DNA of 64,000 nucleotides from Paenibacillus silagei (GCF_017874735.1 NZ_JAGGLV010000028.1:1-64000); one strand, 5' to 3'; positions 1-8,394 are shown, numbered from the stretch's first letter. Numbers and translations: made by a program. The notes: generated by a model from the letters alone, not told the origin.

Positions 1-147
1 GCCTCCTTCTGCCCCATTGTGATCGGTTTTCCGATTACATTCGGTCCGCGCGCCTCCTTCTGCCCCATTGTGATCGGTTTTCCGATTACATTCGGTCCGC
101 GCGCCTCCTTCTGCCCCATTGTGATCGGTTTTCCGATTACATTCGGC
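1..147. repeat. 51-bp tandem repeat, about 2.9 copies
   Basis: Three copies start at 1, 52 and 103; the array is cut by the window edge. Within the part seen, copies are essentially identical until the third diverges near 146. Each unit contains a hairpin-forming core, ATCGG-TTTT-CCGAT, extended by flanking bases to about 8 bp with one G.T wobble. It lies downstream of pnkp. No open frame of interest runs through it. Function unknown; it could be an intergenic structured repeat. Confidence 0.9.
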
Positions 148-201
148 CTGCCCATGTCCTCTCCATAGCCTGAAACTATCGTCCCCTCTATAGCAAAACA
201 A

Positions 202-236
202 AGGCAGGCCGCCGGGAGCTTCCCGGCAGCCTGCCT
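202..236 (-). terminator. terminator of the hen1-pnkp operon
   Basis: A GC-rich inverted repeat (AGGCAGGC at 202-209 with GCCTGCCT at 229-236, and an inner GCCGGGA/TCCCGGC stem) is followed on the minus strand by a T-rich run. It sits 10 bp past the pnkp stop codon. Confidence 0.8.
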
Positions 237-246
237 GACTTTTCTT

Positions 247-2856
247 TTATAACCTCGGATCGATCTCCTTCTCCTTCGTCACCTCGAACAACAGGTTCGC
301 GGCAATCTGCTTGTAGCTGCTGTTGTCCGCCGAGATCTCCTCCAGCTTAATCTCCAGCATCTGTTTACCCAGCCGGTGCTCAGCAAGGGAAGTGCGCAGC
401 TTAGGTGCGATATTCTTCTGCTTCATCAGCTTGGCATACTTGTGCGGGAATCGGTAGTCGTAGCCGTAAATGATCGACAGGTAACCCGGATTGCGGACCT
501 TCAGGTAAGGGACCACTCCTGGCTGCTCCTGCTCCGGCTTGATCACGATCCCCTCCATCTGCCGCTCAACGGTAATGGCAGCGAAATATTCCTCTGCCCG
601 GCTGTAAGCCTCCGGCTCCTGCAGGTCCAGCACCAGGATCTCATCGTCATTCAGGAAGCGGTACTGCTCTGAGGTCACCCCTTCAGGCACCCGTTCCTCC
701 CCGCTCTCCAGCACTTCCTTCAGGATGGCAAAAGGCTTAAATGCAAGCTCCGCATCCCCCGCATATAGCTCAAGCTGCCGCTTATATACCCGGTACGCTT
801 CGTCCCGCTGGTCAAGGCCCACGTAAGAGTCCCTGATGCTGCGGACATGCTTATACGTCTGATATACGTGAGCACCGTAGTTGGTGCTAAGCGCTTCTTT
901 GGTCAGGTGATGCTGGTCCTGCTCGAACCCGCTGGCTTCATACGCCTGGATCAGTTCACCAAGCGATTCCTCGAAGCCGTGCTCCCGCAGGAACGCAAGC
1001 TCATTCTCCAGCGCCTGCCCAATAGGCTGGAACTGGCGTTCAATCAGCCCTTCCCCCAGCGCCTTCCAGGGCAGAAGCTCCCCGTCCAGCAGCAGCACGC
1101 GGATATCTCGCTCCTCCATATACGTTCCGAACCGGTCCAGCAGGCCTTCATATACCAGCGTCAGATCAACGGCTTTGACCTTATAACCGTTGCGGCTAAC
1201 CGCATAGCAATGCTCTACGTCCCGGTACAGATACACCGTGCAGCGTGATCCCATATACTTAGGCTGAAGGACCACGTCCGACACCCCGCGTCCGGAAAAA
1301 TAATCCAATCCCTTGCGCAGCGACTCCAGCTCACCCGCTGCTTCATCCTTATCCGCCGGCGACATCGTCCCGGAGATGAAGTTGACCTTATTCTGCGAGG
1401 AATAGTGCAGTCTGCGCATGGACTCTGTATCCAGCTCCTGCAGGGAGACCTTGTGCTCCTCGCGGAAGAGGACCGGCAACTCCTCTTGTAATAGAGGCTG
1501 CTGGGATTTATGGCTTTTGTAGAACGGCTTGAAGGAGATGCGGACAGAGGTCAACCCGTTCCCCTGCACAGCTCCCGTGTCGAGATGAAGCTTGTTCTTG
1601 ATGCGGAACGTCTGTTTGGCGGCAATGTGTCCGAACAGATGGAACGGATGGTTCCCCTCCGCCTCCTCCTTCAAGAAGTCCAGCTGCTGCTCGTACGCAG
1701 ACTCACGGTCCAGCCGGAAGTTGCGCTGATGGCGCAGCGAATTCGTATCCAGCTTCCCGACATACTTATTGCGGCAAGGGGCATGAGTCACATAGAAGGA
1801 AGGCCCCCGATTCCCGATATAGCGGTAAAACGGCTTCGCACTCTCCACCAGCACGGAGAATTGACGGAACAGCTCCTCATCTTCCTGTAACACCTGAGTG
1901 GAGTCAAAATAGGTTCTCAGCAGCTCCGGCTCAGTCCCCTTGATCTCCCCCCGCAGGTACTTGTAGACGAAATTCTCATGGTTGCCCATTACGAACAGGA
2001 AATGCTCCTGATTGTTATACAGGAACTGGGTGATCTCCCGGGTCTGCTTGCCCTTATCGATCCAGTCGCCCGCCAGGATGATCCGCGTATTCTTCAGCTT
2101 ATCCGTAGCGCTTAGCTTCCCTTCTTCAATCCGGTAGCCGTAGCTGCGCAGCAGGCCTTGCAGCTCTTGAACACATTCATGTACGTCTCCGACTACAATG
2201 TATTCCTGCTCCTGCGGAAGCACAGCAGCGGCATACGCCTCCCAGTCCTGAATGTACACCCGGTACTCCGGGTTCGGCCGCTTTTCCCCCGTACCTTCTG
2301 TACCTTCAACACCTTCCAGCAGAAAATCCTTCGCCCGCACCTTATGAATGCTATGGTAGCCCTCACGGGACAGCACTGGCAGCACTTCCCGGCGCAGCCG
2401 GTTCAGGTGACCCGATATCAGCTTCTTCGAGCGCTCCGAGGCATAATAATCCTCCCGCTTACGGTAATCGAACAGAATGACCTCCAGATTATACTGGTTC
2501 TCCTGAGCAATCGCCCGCACCTTGCTGCGGTAATCCTCGGCGAGACCTATCGTATCCATAATGACAAACTCCGCATTAATCGGCCAGGAGGTGACCCGCT
2601 TCAGCCGCTCGAACAACAGCGCGAACGTATGCGAGCTGGCCTCCAGCATGACCTGGTCGTATTTATCGTAGTCATAGCCCAAGAGCTCCTGACGGATCAG
2701 GTCTGAAGAGAGATACTGCACATTCGTGCGCAGACCTGTAGTGCTGTCTTCAAGCCTGAGCTGCGGGATCAGAACTTCTTTGGCAAAAGTAGACTTCCCG
2801 CACTCCGTCGCTCCCACCAGCATGAATATGGTGTGTACCTTCGTCTGAATGTCCAT
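247..2856 (-). CDS. pnkp: polynucleotide kinase-phosphatase-ligase Pnkp (RNA repair)
   Basis: This 869-residue protein matches the three-domain bacterial Pnkp architecture; the Clostridium thermocellum enzyme is about 870 residues. The N-terminal 5'-kinase has the P-loop GATECGKST at 15-23. The central metallophosphoesterase shows GDVHE (D224, H226), GDW (D264), GNHE (N292, H293), THAP (H358) and FGH (H410). The C-terminal adenylyltransferase has QPKYMGSR with candidate nucleotidyl lysine K533, DGELLPW near 591, then EGIVIKP and YLKVRNPGYLSIIYG. In the family, the enzyme phosphorylates 5'-OH ends, removes 2',3'-cyclic or 3' phosphates, and needs Hen1 to activate the ligase. The ATG is 3 bp after the hen1 stop, so the genes are cotranscribed. 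The phosphatase motifs depart from the usual GDxHG and GDxxDRG, suggesting a divergent subgroup. Confidence 0.93.
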   Translation of the reverse strand: MDIQTKVHTIFMLVGATECGKSTFAKEVLIPQLRLEDSTTGLRTNVQYLSSDLIRQELLGYDYDKYDQVMLEASSHTFALLFERLKRVTSWPINAEFVIMDTIGLAEDYRSKVRAIAQENQYNLEVILFDYRKREDYYASERSKKLISGHLNRLRREVLPVLSREGYHSIHKVRAKDFLLEGVEGTEGTGEKRPNPEYRVYIQDWEAYAAAVLPQEQEYIVVGDVHECVQELQGLLRSYGYRIEEGKLSATDKLKNTRIILAGDWIDKGKQTREITQFLYNNQEHFLFVMGNHENFVYKYLRGEIKGTEPELLRTYFDSTQVLQEDEELFRQFSVLVESAKPFYRYIGNRGPSFYVTHAPCRNKYVGKLDTNSLRHQRNFRLDRESAYEQQLDFLKEEAEGNHPFHLFGHIAAKQTFRIKNKLHLDTGAVQGNGLTSVRISFKPFYKSHKSQQPLLQEELPVLFREEHKVSLQELDTESMRRLHYSSQNKVNFISGTMSPADKDEAAGELESLRKGLDYFSGRGVSDVVLQPKYMGSRCTVYLYRDVEHCYAVSRNGYKVKAVDLTLVYEGLLDRFGTYMEERDIRVLLLDGELLPWKALGEGLIERQFQPIGQALENELAFLREHGFEESLGELIQAYEASGFEQDQHHLTKEALSTNYGAHVYQTYKHVRSIRDSYVGLDQRDEAYRVYKRQLELYAGDAELAFKPFAILKEVLESGEERVPEGVTSEQYRFLNDDEILVLDLQEPEAYSRAEEYFAAITVERQMEGIVIKPEQEQPGVVPYLKVRNPGYLSIIYGYDYRFPHKYAKLMKQKNIAPKLRTSLAEHRLGKQMLEIKLEEISADNSSYKQIAANLLFEVTKEKEIDPRL

Positions 2857-2859
2857 GGT

Positions 2860-4125
2860 CTAACCCTCCTGTCTGCGCACAATCGCGCTCTGCGTGGTAC
2901 GAATGTCGCCTACCCGGTCGCCCACGAGTGAGAACTCGGCTTCTACGCCCAGCCCTTGAAGTGTGGCAGTCAGCCACTCTTCGAACGCCGCCTGACCCTT
3001 TTCCCACTTGTGATCCTCATGCCGGAAGCCCTCCAGCTGATAGTAAGGATTGAAATCCGCATTCGGCGTGGTCACAATCAGCTGCCCGAAATCCACATGG
3101 CGGATAATCTGCCGGATGAGCGCAGCCGCTTCCGTCTCGCTCATATGCTCCACAACCTCGGTCAGTATGATATCCACCTGCTCTCCGTTGTACAGCTCCA
3201 GGAAATGCTCCAGCGAGCGGAAGGTGACGATGTTATCGAGCTCCTTGGCCTTTGCCTTCCGGTTCACGACCTCCAGCAGCTCCTCGTTGATGTCCACCGC
3301 ATAATAAGCGCCTTCAATCTTCCCGGCATACGGAATGGCGTAGAAGCCTTCCCCGCAGCCGATATCCAGAATGGGCTTATCGAACGGAAGCACACCTGAG
3401 ATGAACGTCCGCCGCTGCATCGCCGTACTGCCATATTCCAGACCGATCGGGTACAGATCTGTTTGCTCGATTGCCGTTTTGTACCGCTTGAACTGCTCGC
3501 GGGTCTTCAGGAGATTCCGGGCGAACAGGCTGCGGATATAGAATGGGGCATCCATCACGTTCAGACTGCGGATATATTTGTCCAGAATCCGGTCCGAGAT
3601 ATCGATATATTCATCCCCGAAGATCGATAAGAATAAGGACAGCACACTGACCACATGCAGGAGGTGATAGAGGCTTTTGCGCGTAGTAATGGTCAGGGAA
3701 TAGCTCTTATGCGCCTGGTGCTCCAGGGTGAACGTATGATCCTTCAGATGCTGCTCGAAGAACCGAATGTAATGCAACCGCTCGACATGAATCATCTGGA
3801 TGGTAAAAGAGTGCTCAAACCCCTCCGCATCCCGCTCATCCCGCGCCTTGAACGGAGTGGAGAAGAACTCATTCACCGCATTCAGCGGGAATAACGGGGT
3901 GTTATAGCGGGAGACATTGAGGTACTCGAAGCTCTCGCCATCGTTCTTTTTATAGGAGACCTCATTGTCAGCGTCCTTAAAATACACATTATAGGTGGCC
4001 TCATCCGAATACCAGCCGTATGCGATACCCTGGCGGACCGGGCGAAGCTGCATGCCGCTCTGCGGATTCTTGCGGATGATGAAGCTCAGCTGCGGGTTCG
4101 TTGATCTCAGTTGTATAATAGCCAT
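2860..4125 (-). CDS. hen1: Hen1, 3'-terminal RNA ribose 2'-O-methyltransferase
   Basis: A 421-residue bacterial Hen1. Residues 1 to about 230 correspond to the N-terminal module known to activate the Pnkp ligase. The C-terminal half is a Rossmann methyltransferase with the SAM motif ILDIGCGEG at 252-260. The Mn2+ ligands typical of Hen1 are visible: E323, E326 and H327 in TEVVEH, and H372 in RHEDHKWE. In the family, Hen1 methylates the 2'-OH of the 3' end at a ribotoxin cut before ligation, so the repaired RNA resists a second cut. The start has AGGAGG about 6 bp upstream. It is the upstream partner of pnkp. A structured dispersed repeat lies just upstream and may hold or affect its promoter. 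Confidence 0.93.
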   Translation of the reverse strand: MAIIQLRSTNPQLSFIIRKNPQSGMQLRPVRQGIAYGWYSDEATYNVYFKDADNEVSYKKNDGESFEYLNVSRYNTPLFPLNAVNEFFSTPFKARDERDAEGFEHSFTIQMIHVERLHYIRFFEQHLKDHTFTLEHQAHKSYSLTITTRKSLYHLLHVVSVLSLFLSIFGDEYIDISDRILDKYIRSLNVMDAPFYIRSLFARNLLKTREQFKRYKTAIEQTDLYPIGLEYGSTAMQRRTFISGVLPFDKPILDIGCGEGFYAIPYAGKIEGAYYAVDINEELLEVVNRKAKAKELDNIVTFRSLEHFLELYNGEQVDIILTEVVEHMSETEAAALIRQIIRHVDFGQLIVTTPNADFNPYYQLEGFRHEDHKWEKGQAAFEEWLTATLQGLGVEAEFSLVGDRVGDIRTTQSAIVRRQEG

Positions 4126-4164
4126 GATTGTGTTCCTCCTAACTTAAAGCTTAACTAATGATTT

Positions 4165-4390
4165 TATGTTTTGGGATTAACCGTGACTCCAGAGAAGTTT
4201 TGGACTTCCGGCCGCTGTTATGGTTGGATTTCCTGACTTAGACCGCCAATGGCGGTAGAAATCCGCAGACAGTTGATGCTTCCGAAGTGAGCTTTCCTGC
4301 GGAAAGCTTTCAGGCGGACGCTAACGCTCCTACAGTTCCAAAATTACCCTCCGCCACTTTTCCCTTAACTTAAATTTCCAAGTTCAATCT
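4165..4390. repeat. dispersed intergenic repeat, copy 1 (structured)
   Basis: About 220 bp align with 25755-25980. Shared blocks include CCGGCCGCTGTT, GCGGTAGAAATCCG, GCTTTCCTGCGGAAAGC, CAGGCGGACGCT and CTCCTACAGTTCCAAAATT. Predicted stems are ACCGCC-AAT-GGCGGT enclosed by GGATTTC/GAAATCC, and GCTTTCC-TGC-GGAAAGC. In the other copy the first stem reads ACCGCT-TCT-AGCGGT, a compensatory change. The right end runs into the 3' end of the rlaP coding sequence. Confidence 0.8.
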
Positions 4391-5176
4391 TAACCCCCAC
4401 ACTTCCTGCAAGGCGTCCCGGAACAGAGCATCAAGCTCCCGGTCCCGATTGTCCGTCTTAGCACTCAGGTATGCCGCCGCTGTCTTCTCCAGCTCTTGCA
4501 GCTGCTCCTCCAGATACTCGTTAATCACACTCAGCCGCGGCTCCAGGTCTAGCTCCTCACCCGACTTTTTCCGGGCCAGCAAATGCTGCACGACCTGCCA
4601 TAGCTCCCTATCCTGCGGGATCAACCGTTCTACCAGCACATCGAATGCCATCGGCGGCATCTCCCCGTACCGGTGAATCCACTCACAGGCCAGCACCGGG
4701 CGCAGCACATAGAAGTACTTCTTGATCTTCACCTGCTCACCCTGGAGGTAATCCCGGTAGTTGCCTTTGGCCATATTCAGGTAATGGTACATACAGGATT
4801 TCGGCGAAAAGGTATACGGTGAGATCCCCCTAAGCTGCTCCGCCACACTGAACTTCTCAGCATACTGGATCGGGGATTGCAGCCACTCCAGCAGCGGCGG
4901 GCCCAATTTGTGGAACAGCTTCAGCGCTTTGCGCAGATCCCAGCCGCTTAGATCCAGCATATTGTTAATAGGACGCTCGATGACATCTCGTGCATCCCAT
5001 ATGGATAAATACCACTCCGGCCGATGCACATAGATGAACCGCACATCGTAATCACTGTCCTGTGAGGGAAATCCCCACGCCCGGCTGCCTGACTCACAGG
5101 CATAGAGGATCGTCACTTGCTCCTCTTGTTCAATCTGCTTCAATTGCTCATGGATGAGCGTATTGATAGGATTCAT
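4370..5176 (-). CDS. rlaP: RlaP-type nucleotidyltransferase (YcgL/COG3541, polymerase-beta fold)
   Basis: A 268-residue protein of the YcgL/COG3541 family, which Pfam names RlaP for its association with RNA ligases. The catalytic signature is near the N terminus: ESGSRAWGF with G30-S31, then DSDYDVRF giving metal ligands D42 and D44. The long C-terminal helical part (KYFYVLRPVLACEWI and so on) is typical. I chose the ATG at 5176 (MNPINTL), preceded by GGAGGG, over an upstream in-frame start without a Shine-Dalgarno. It is first in the leftward operon ahead of hen1 and pnkp, which suggests it acts on damaged RNA ends, perhaps adding nucleotides; that role is inference. The last residues (LNLEI) lie within the dispersed repeat. 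Confidence 0.85.
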   Translation of the reverse strand: MNPINTLIHEQLKQIEQEEQVTILYACESGSRAWGFPSQDSDYDVRFIYVHRPEWYLSIWDARDVIERPINNMLDLSGWDLRKALKLFHKLGPPLLEWLQSPIQYAEKFSVAEQLRGISPYTFSPKSCMYHYLNMAKGNYRDYLQGEQVKIKKYFYVLRPVLACEWIHRYGEMPPMAFDVLVERLIPQDRELWQVVQHLLARKKSGEELDLEPRLSVINEYLEEQLQELEKTAAAYLSAKTDNRDRELDALFRDALQEVWGLRLNLEI

Positions 5177-5352
5177 GCCATCCCTCCGTTCCAAGTCGGT
5201 TTCGCTGGCCTTATCTTCCCTCATTTTGCCAAGGAGGAACAGGGTGAAAGTATGGCGGCAGACAAAAATCTTCCATTTCATGCAACTCTGGTGCTTAATA
5301 GAGGTATTAACTATTACAACTCATGAATGCGCTACAGGCTGGAGGTATACAT

Positions 5353-6666
5353 ATGGCCAAGGAAAGCTTCGATAAAGAAATACAGTTTCTCCGTATGCTG
5401 TCACTAGCCGGGGGAGCTTACAGCAGGCAGCAATTCGCCGAGCGGCTCGGCATTTCCGTACATACCTATGACAAAACGCTGCGTAATCTCAAGGAAATGG
5501 TGACCGTCCTGCAGCAGGATCTGACTACAGAACAAGGCACCGAGCTGTCCGAATGGCTCCGCTACAATTACTATGAATCGGCCGATCCGCTGCTCCTGTT
5601 CCTGTTCCGGGCGAAATCGCTGAAGGAGACGGAGAGTATCCGGCTGACGCTGCTGTTAACCGCACTTCAGAGCGAGGAACTGACGGCCAAGGAACTGCAT
5701 GACGGCTGTTGTGACCAGATGCCCGCCGATTCGCCGCTGCCGGACGAGAAGACCATCCGGGGAGACCTGAAATACCTGGAGGAGGTCGGCGTGATTGTAA
5801 GAGTGAATGAGAAGCGTCCCTACCGGTACAAGGCAGCCAACGAACTGCTGGACCAGCTTACGGATGACGAGCTGCTCGACCTGTTCGATTATGTAGATGT
5901 CATTGCCAATACGCAGATTCCGTCTGTCCAGGGTTACCTCCTGCGTGACACCTTGAAGAAGGCACTGCGGATAAGGGACATTCTCCCCGAAGCCACGGAG
6001 ACCCACCGGTACAAATACCATTACCATTCACGGATTCTGGATGAGGCTCATCTCTATACGATCTTCGGGGCGATTAAGCAGCGGCGGACAATCAAATTCC
6101 TCTATCTGTCGCCCAAAAAAGGCATGAACTACACCTCCCAGAACACCAATCCCCTCTTCGAGCGGGAATCGGCAGGGATTACGGACAGTCTGCTTCCGCT
6201 GCGTGTCGTCTACGATCATCAGTATGGGCGCTGGTATCTGATCGGCTATCACAGCCGGACCGGGATTAAGAAATTACGGATGGACGGCCTGACCCAGGTT
6301 GAGGAGGGCGAGCCTGTAGAAGAAGAGGAGTTTGCGCAGAGACTTCAGCAATTGGAGGCTCAGCTGGAGTATAGCTGGGTGACGGATACCAACCGTGCGG
6401 TGAAGGTCGCCGTCAGATTCTATAACCCCAGCCGGTCCGGCGCCAACTTCATCCGGGAGCGGGTCGAGGCGCAGGGGCAGTGGGGAACCATTACGGAGGA
6501 GTCCGATACGACCTTCCTGTACGAGATTACAGTGAACGAGATCTTTGAGATCAAGCCGTGGCTGCGGAGCTTCGGCTCCAGCTGCGAGATTCTGGAGCCC
6601 CGCTGGCTGCGCAAGCAGTTCATGGAGGAATGGAAGGAGATTAAGAGCTACTATGAATCCCTTTGA
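5353..6666 (+). CDS. WYL-domain transcriptional regulator (first of pair)
   Basis: A 437-residue regulator. The N terminus has an HTH-like segment (SRQQFAERLGISVHTYDKTLRNLK) and a second winged-helix-like stretch around residues 110-150. A WYL domain follows, with the recognisable core DSLLPLRVVYDHQYGRWYLIGY. WYL domains are ligand-sensing modules, proposed to bind nucleotides or nucleic acid, and often control defence and repair genes. The start at 5353 follows GGAGGT with 6-bp spacing. It diverges from rlaP-hen1-pnkp with 177 bp between start codons, so it probably controls that operon and itself. Its stop overlaps the next gene by 14 bp. Confidence 0.85.
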   Translation: MAKESFDKEIQFLRMLSLAGGAYSRQQFAERLGISVHTYDKTLRNLKEMVTVLQQDLTTEQGTELSEWLRYNYYESADPLLLFLFRAKSLKETESIRLTLLLTALQSEELTAKELHDGCCDQMPADSPLPDEKTIRGDLKYLEEVGVIVRVNEKRPYRYKAANELLDQLTDDELLDLFDYVDVIANTQIPSVQGYLLRDTLKKALRIRDILPEATETHRYKYHYHSRILDEAHLYTIFGAIKQRRTIKFLYLSPKKGMNYTSQNTNPLFERESAGITDSLLPLRVVYDHQYGRWYLIGYHSRTGIKKLRMDGLTQVEEGEPVEEEEFAQRLQQLEAQLEYSWVTDTNRAVKVAVRFYNPSRSGANFIRERVEAQGQWGTITEESDTTFLYEITVNEIFEIKPWLRSFGSSCEILEPRWLRKQFMEEWKEIKSYYESL

Positions 6667-7453
6667 GAAAATATTCAACTTCCAGATCATCTCCCGCCTG
6701 GAAGAGGCCGGCTCCCTGGCGCTAACCTCACAGGAGCGTTCCTGGCTGAAGACGATGCTGGGGCATCCGGCGGCGGCTGAAGCTTTTTCAACAGAAACCT
6801 TACGTAAACTGAATTCCCTACTGGAGCCTGAAGCTTCTATTGAAGTAGGAGAGATCATCATCGAGAAGGCCCGCAGCAAGGAGCGCCAGGTCTATCATCC
6901 GCTGCTCCGCCCCCTGCGCCGCATCATCATGCAGAATCAGGGAATTCAGCTCACGTATGCGATCAAGCATGGCGGGGAACGGATCGACCCATCCGGCTTC
7001 CCTCACAAGCTGGAGTACAATATGTATAAGCGGGAGTGGTACTTACAGTGGTACAGCACCCGGCAGCGCTCACTCATGTCCACGAAGCTGCGGAACATTG
7101 TGTCTGCCAATCCCGCTCCCATCCCCGCCCACCGTATAGAAGGCCTCAAGGCCCGGATCTCACGTCTTCTAGACGGTCTGAGAGAATCCGCCTGTATTCA
7201 GGTCATCCCTGTCTACAATGCCGAGCTGTCGCGGATCTTGTCCACGTTCTCCTGCTTCGATAAGTCCGTGGCCTTCGATGAAGCTACCGGGATCTACCGC
7301 ATCACCGTCCACTACATGAGAGACGACAGCGAGTTCCTGCTCTCCCGCATCCGCTTCCTGGGCCTGCGCGTGAAGATCACTGAGGGCGAGCAGCTGAAGC
7401 AGCGTATGCTGAAGTCGGCGGAGATGGCGGTTGGGCGGTATGGGGAGGAATAG
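6653..7453 (+). CDS. WYL-domain-like regulator (second of pair)
   Basis: A 266-residue protein starting at the ATG that overlaps the end of the first WYL gene by 14 bp. AAGGAG lies about 13 bp upstream. The segment LEYNMYKREWYLQWYSTRQRSLMSTKLRNIV is a divergent WYL core, and RITVHYMRDDSEFLLSRIRFLG resembles a WYL C-terminal extension. No classical N-terminal HTH is obvious. It may therefore act as a partner of the first WYL protein in a heteromeric sensor rather than bind DNA alone; that is inference. Translational coupling implies a fixed ratio of the two proteins. Confidence 0.75.
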   Translation: MNPFEKIFNFQIISRLEEAGSLALTSQERSWLKTMLGHPAAAEAFSTETLRKLNSLLEPEASIEVGEIIIEKARSKERQVYHPLLRPLRRIIMQNQGIQLTYAIKHGGERIDPSGFPHKLEYNMYKREWYLQWYSTRQRSLMSTKLRNIVSANPAPIPAHRIEGLKARISRLLDGLRESACIQVIPVYNAELSRILSTFSCFDKSVAFDEATGIYRITVHYMRDDSEFLLSRIRFLGLRVKITEGEQLKQRMLKSAEMAVGRYGEE

Positions 7454-7462
7454 TCAGGTCTC

Positions 7463-7729
7463 TTACTCCATTAGCACTTCAATCATCGTCATGGCCCCGG
7501 CCTTGAACCCTGACACAAATGCAGCCGTCATATCCATTCCCTGCACTTGTGAATATAGCTCCAATAAAGACTCCAGCTCCTCGAACTCGCTCGCAGACAG
7601 CTTCTGCTTCCAAGCTTCGAGAGATTCGGTAATCTGACTGTTAAGCGGACGATAATTGGGGTCCTTGGAGATTATATCTTCATTAGGAAATAGACTTCCA
7701 TGATATAGCGATTCGAGAATGTTGGGCAT
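7463..7729 (-). CDS. DUF6809 family small protein
   Basis: An 88-residue acidic protein that I recognise as the DUF6809 type widespread in Paenibacillus (ILESLYHGSLFPNEDI, YRPLNSQITESLEAWKQKLSASEFEELESLL, FVSGFKAGAMTMIEVL). The C-terminal FVSGFKAGA segment is a conserved helix. GGAGGTCCC lies just before the ATG at 7729. Its function is not known. It is convergent with the WYL pair, with only 9 bp between the stop codons. Confidence 0.75.
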   Translation of the reverse strand: MPNILESLYHGSLFPNEDIISKDPNYRPLNSQITESLEAWKQKLSASEFEELESLLELYSQVQGMDMTAAFVSGFKAGAMTMIEVLME

Positions 7730-7853
7730 GGGACCTCCTTCATAAGCTACATTATAGATTTATGATATAAATCAGCGTAGCATAATTATAAAGGCAACTT
7801 GGTACGTATATGCGTATCAATCTTAAAGAATTTTGCTCAGGAGTGAAATTGCA

Positions 7854-8081
7854 GTGGGTAAAATTATTGTAGTGAAAATATCAAAATTGACCGCTAAGCA
7901 TAAAATTTCTGTAAGAGAGTTGTCCAGAATCTCCAAGGTCCGCCATGCCGCATTAAGCGAATTAGCCAACCGAAGGAGAGAAAGCATTAGCTTTAGTCAT
8001 ATTGTTAGAATCGCAGAAGCCTTGAATATTGAGGATATACGGGAGATTATTGACTTAATTGACAGTAAAGAAAATAATTGA
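7854..8081 (+). CDS. small HTH (XRE/Cro-like) protein
   Basis: A 75-residue protein that is essentially one helix-turn-helix domain: KISVRELSRISKVRHAALSELANRRRESISFSHIVRIAEALNI is the Cro/C1 five-helix pattern. I place the start at the GTG at 7854, with AGGAG ten bases upstream, instead of a TTG at 7833 that overlaps the ribosome binding site. It is followed after 37 bp by a small membrane-protein gene. The target is unknown. Confidence 0.75.
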   Translation: MGKIIVVKISKLTAKHKISVRELSRISKVRHAALSELANRRRESISFSHIVRIAEALNIEDIREIIDLIDSKENN

Positions 8082-8118
8082 TTTTACATTTAAAGATTAA
8101 AAAACAGGGGGAATATTT

Positions 8119-8334
8119 ATGAGTAAAGTCGTACTTTTAATTTCAAGTGTTGTTATAGGCGTACTTGTAATGGTGTCGCCAGGATTTATCACTGGGCATA
8201 CCTTTAGTTCAACACAATACCAGGGGAGCCTCTATGTTGCTGAGTTTGTTGTACGAAGTTTGGCTTTAATTATTGGATTAGTGGTTATACATGATGGAAT
8301 TAAATCCTTTTTTAAAAAACAGGTTACTACATAA
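8119..8334 (+). CDS. small two-helix membrane protein
   Basis: A 71-residue protein with two predicted membrane helices: VVLLISSVVIGVLVMVSPGFI near residues 4-24, and AEFVVRSLALIIGLVVIHDGI near 41-61. The C-terminal tail is basic (KSFFKKQ). The start follows CAGGGGGA. It probably shares a transcript with the small HTH gene upstream. I do not recognise the family. Confidence 0.65.
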   Translation: MSKVVLLISSVVIGVLVMVSPGFITGHTFSSTQYQGSLYVAEFVVRSLALIIGLVVIHDGIKSFFKKQVTT

Positions 8335-8394
8335 ATACGAAGTTTGTAAGTGTATAGTAAATAATGAGCATTGAAATACTCACTAATAGAGTAA

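Noticed and set aside
1..147. CRISPR array
   Set aside because: The 51-bp units are directly abutting and identical; there are no unique spacers and no cas genes.
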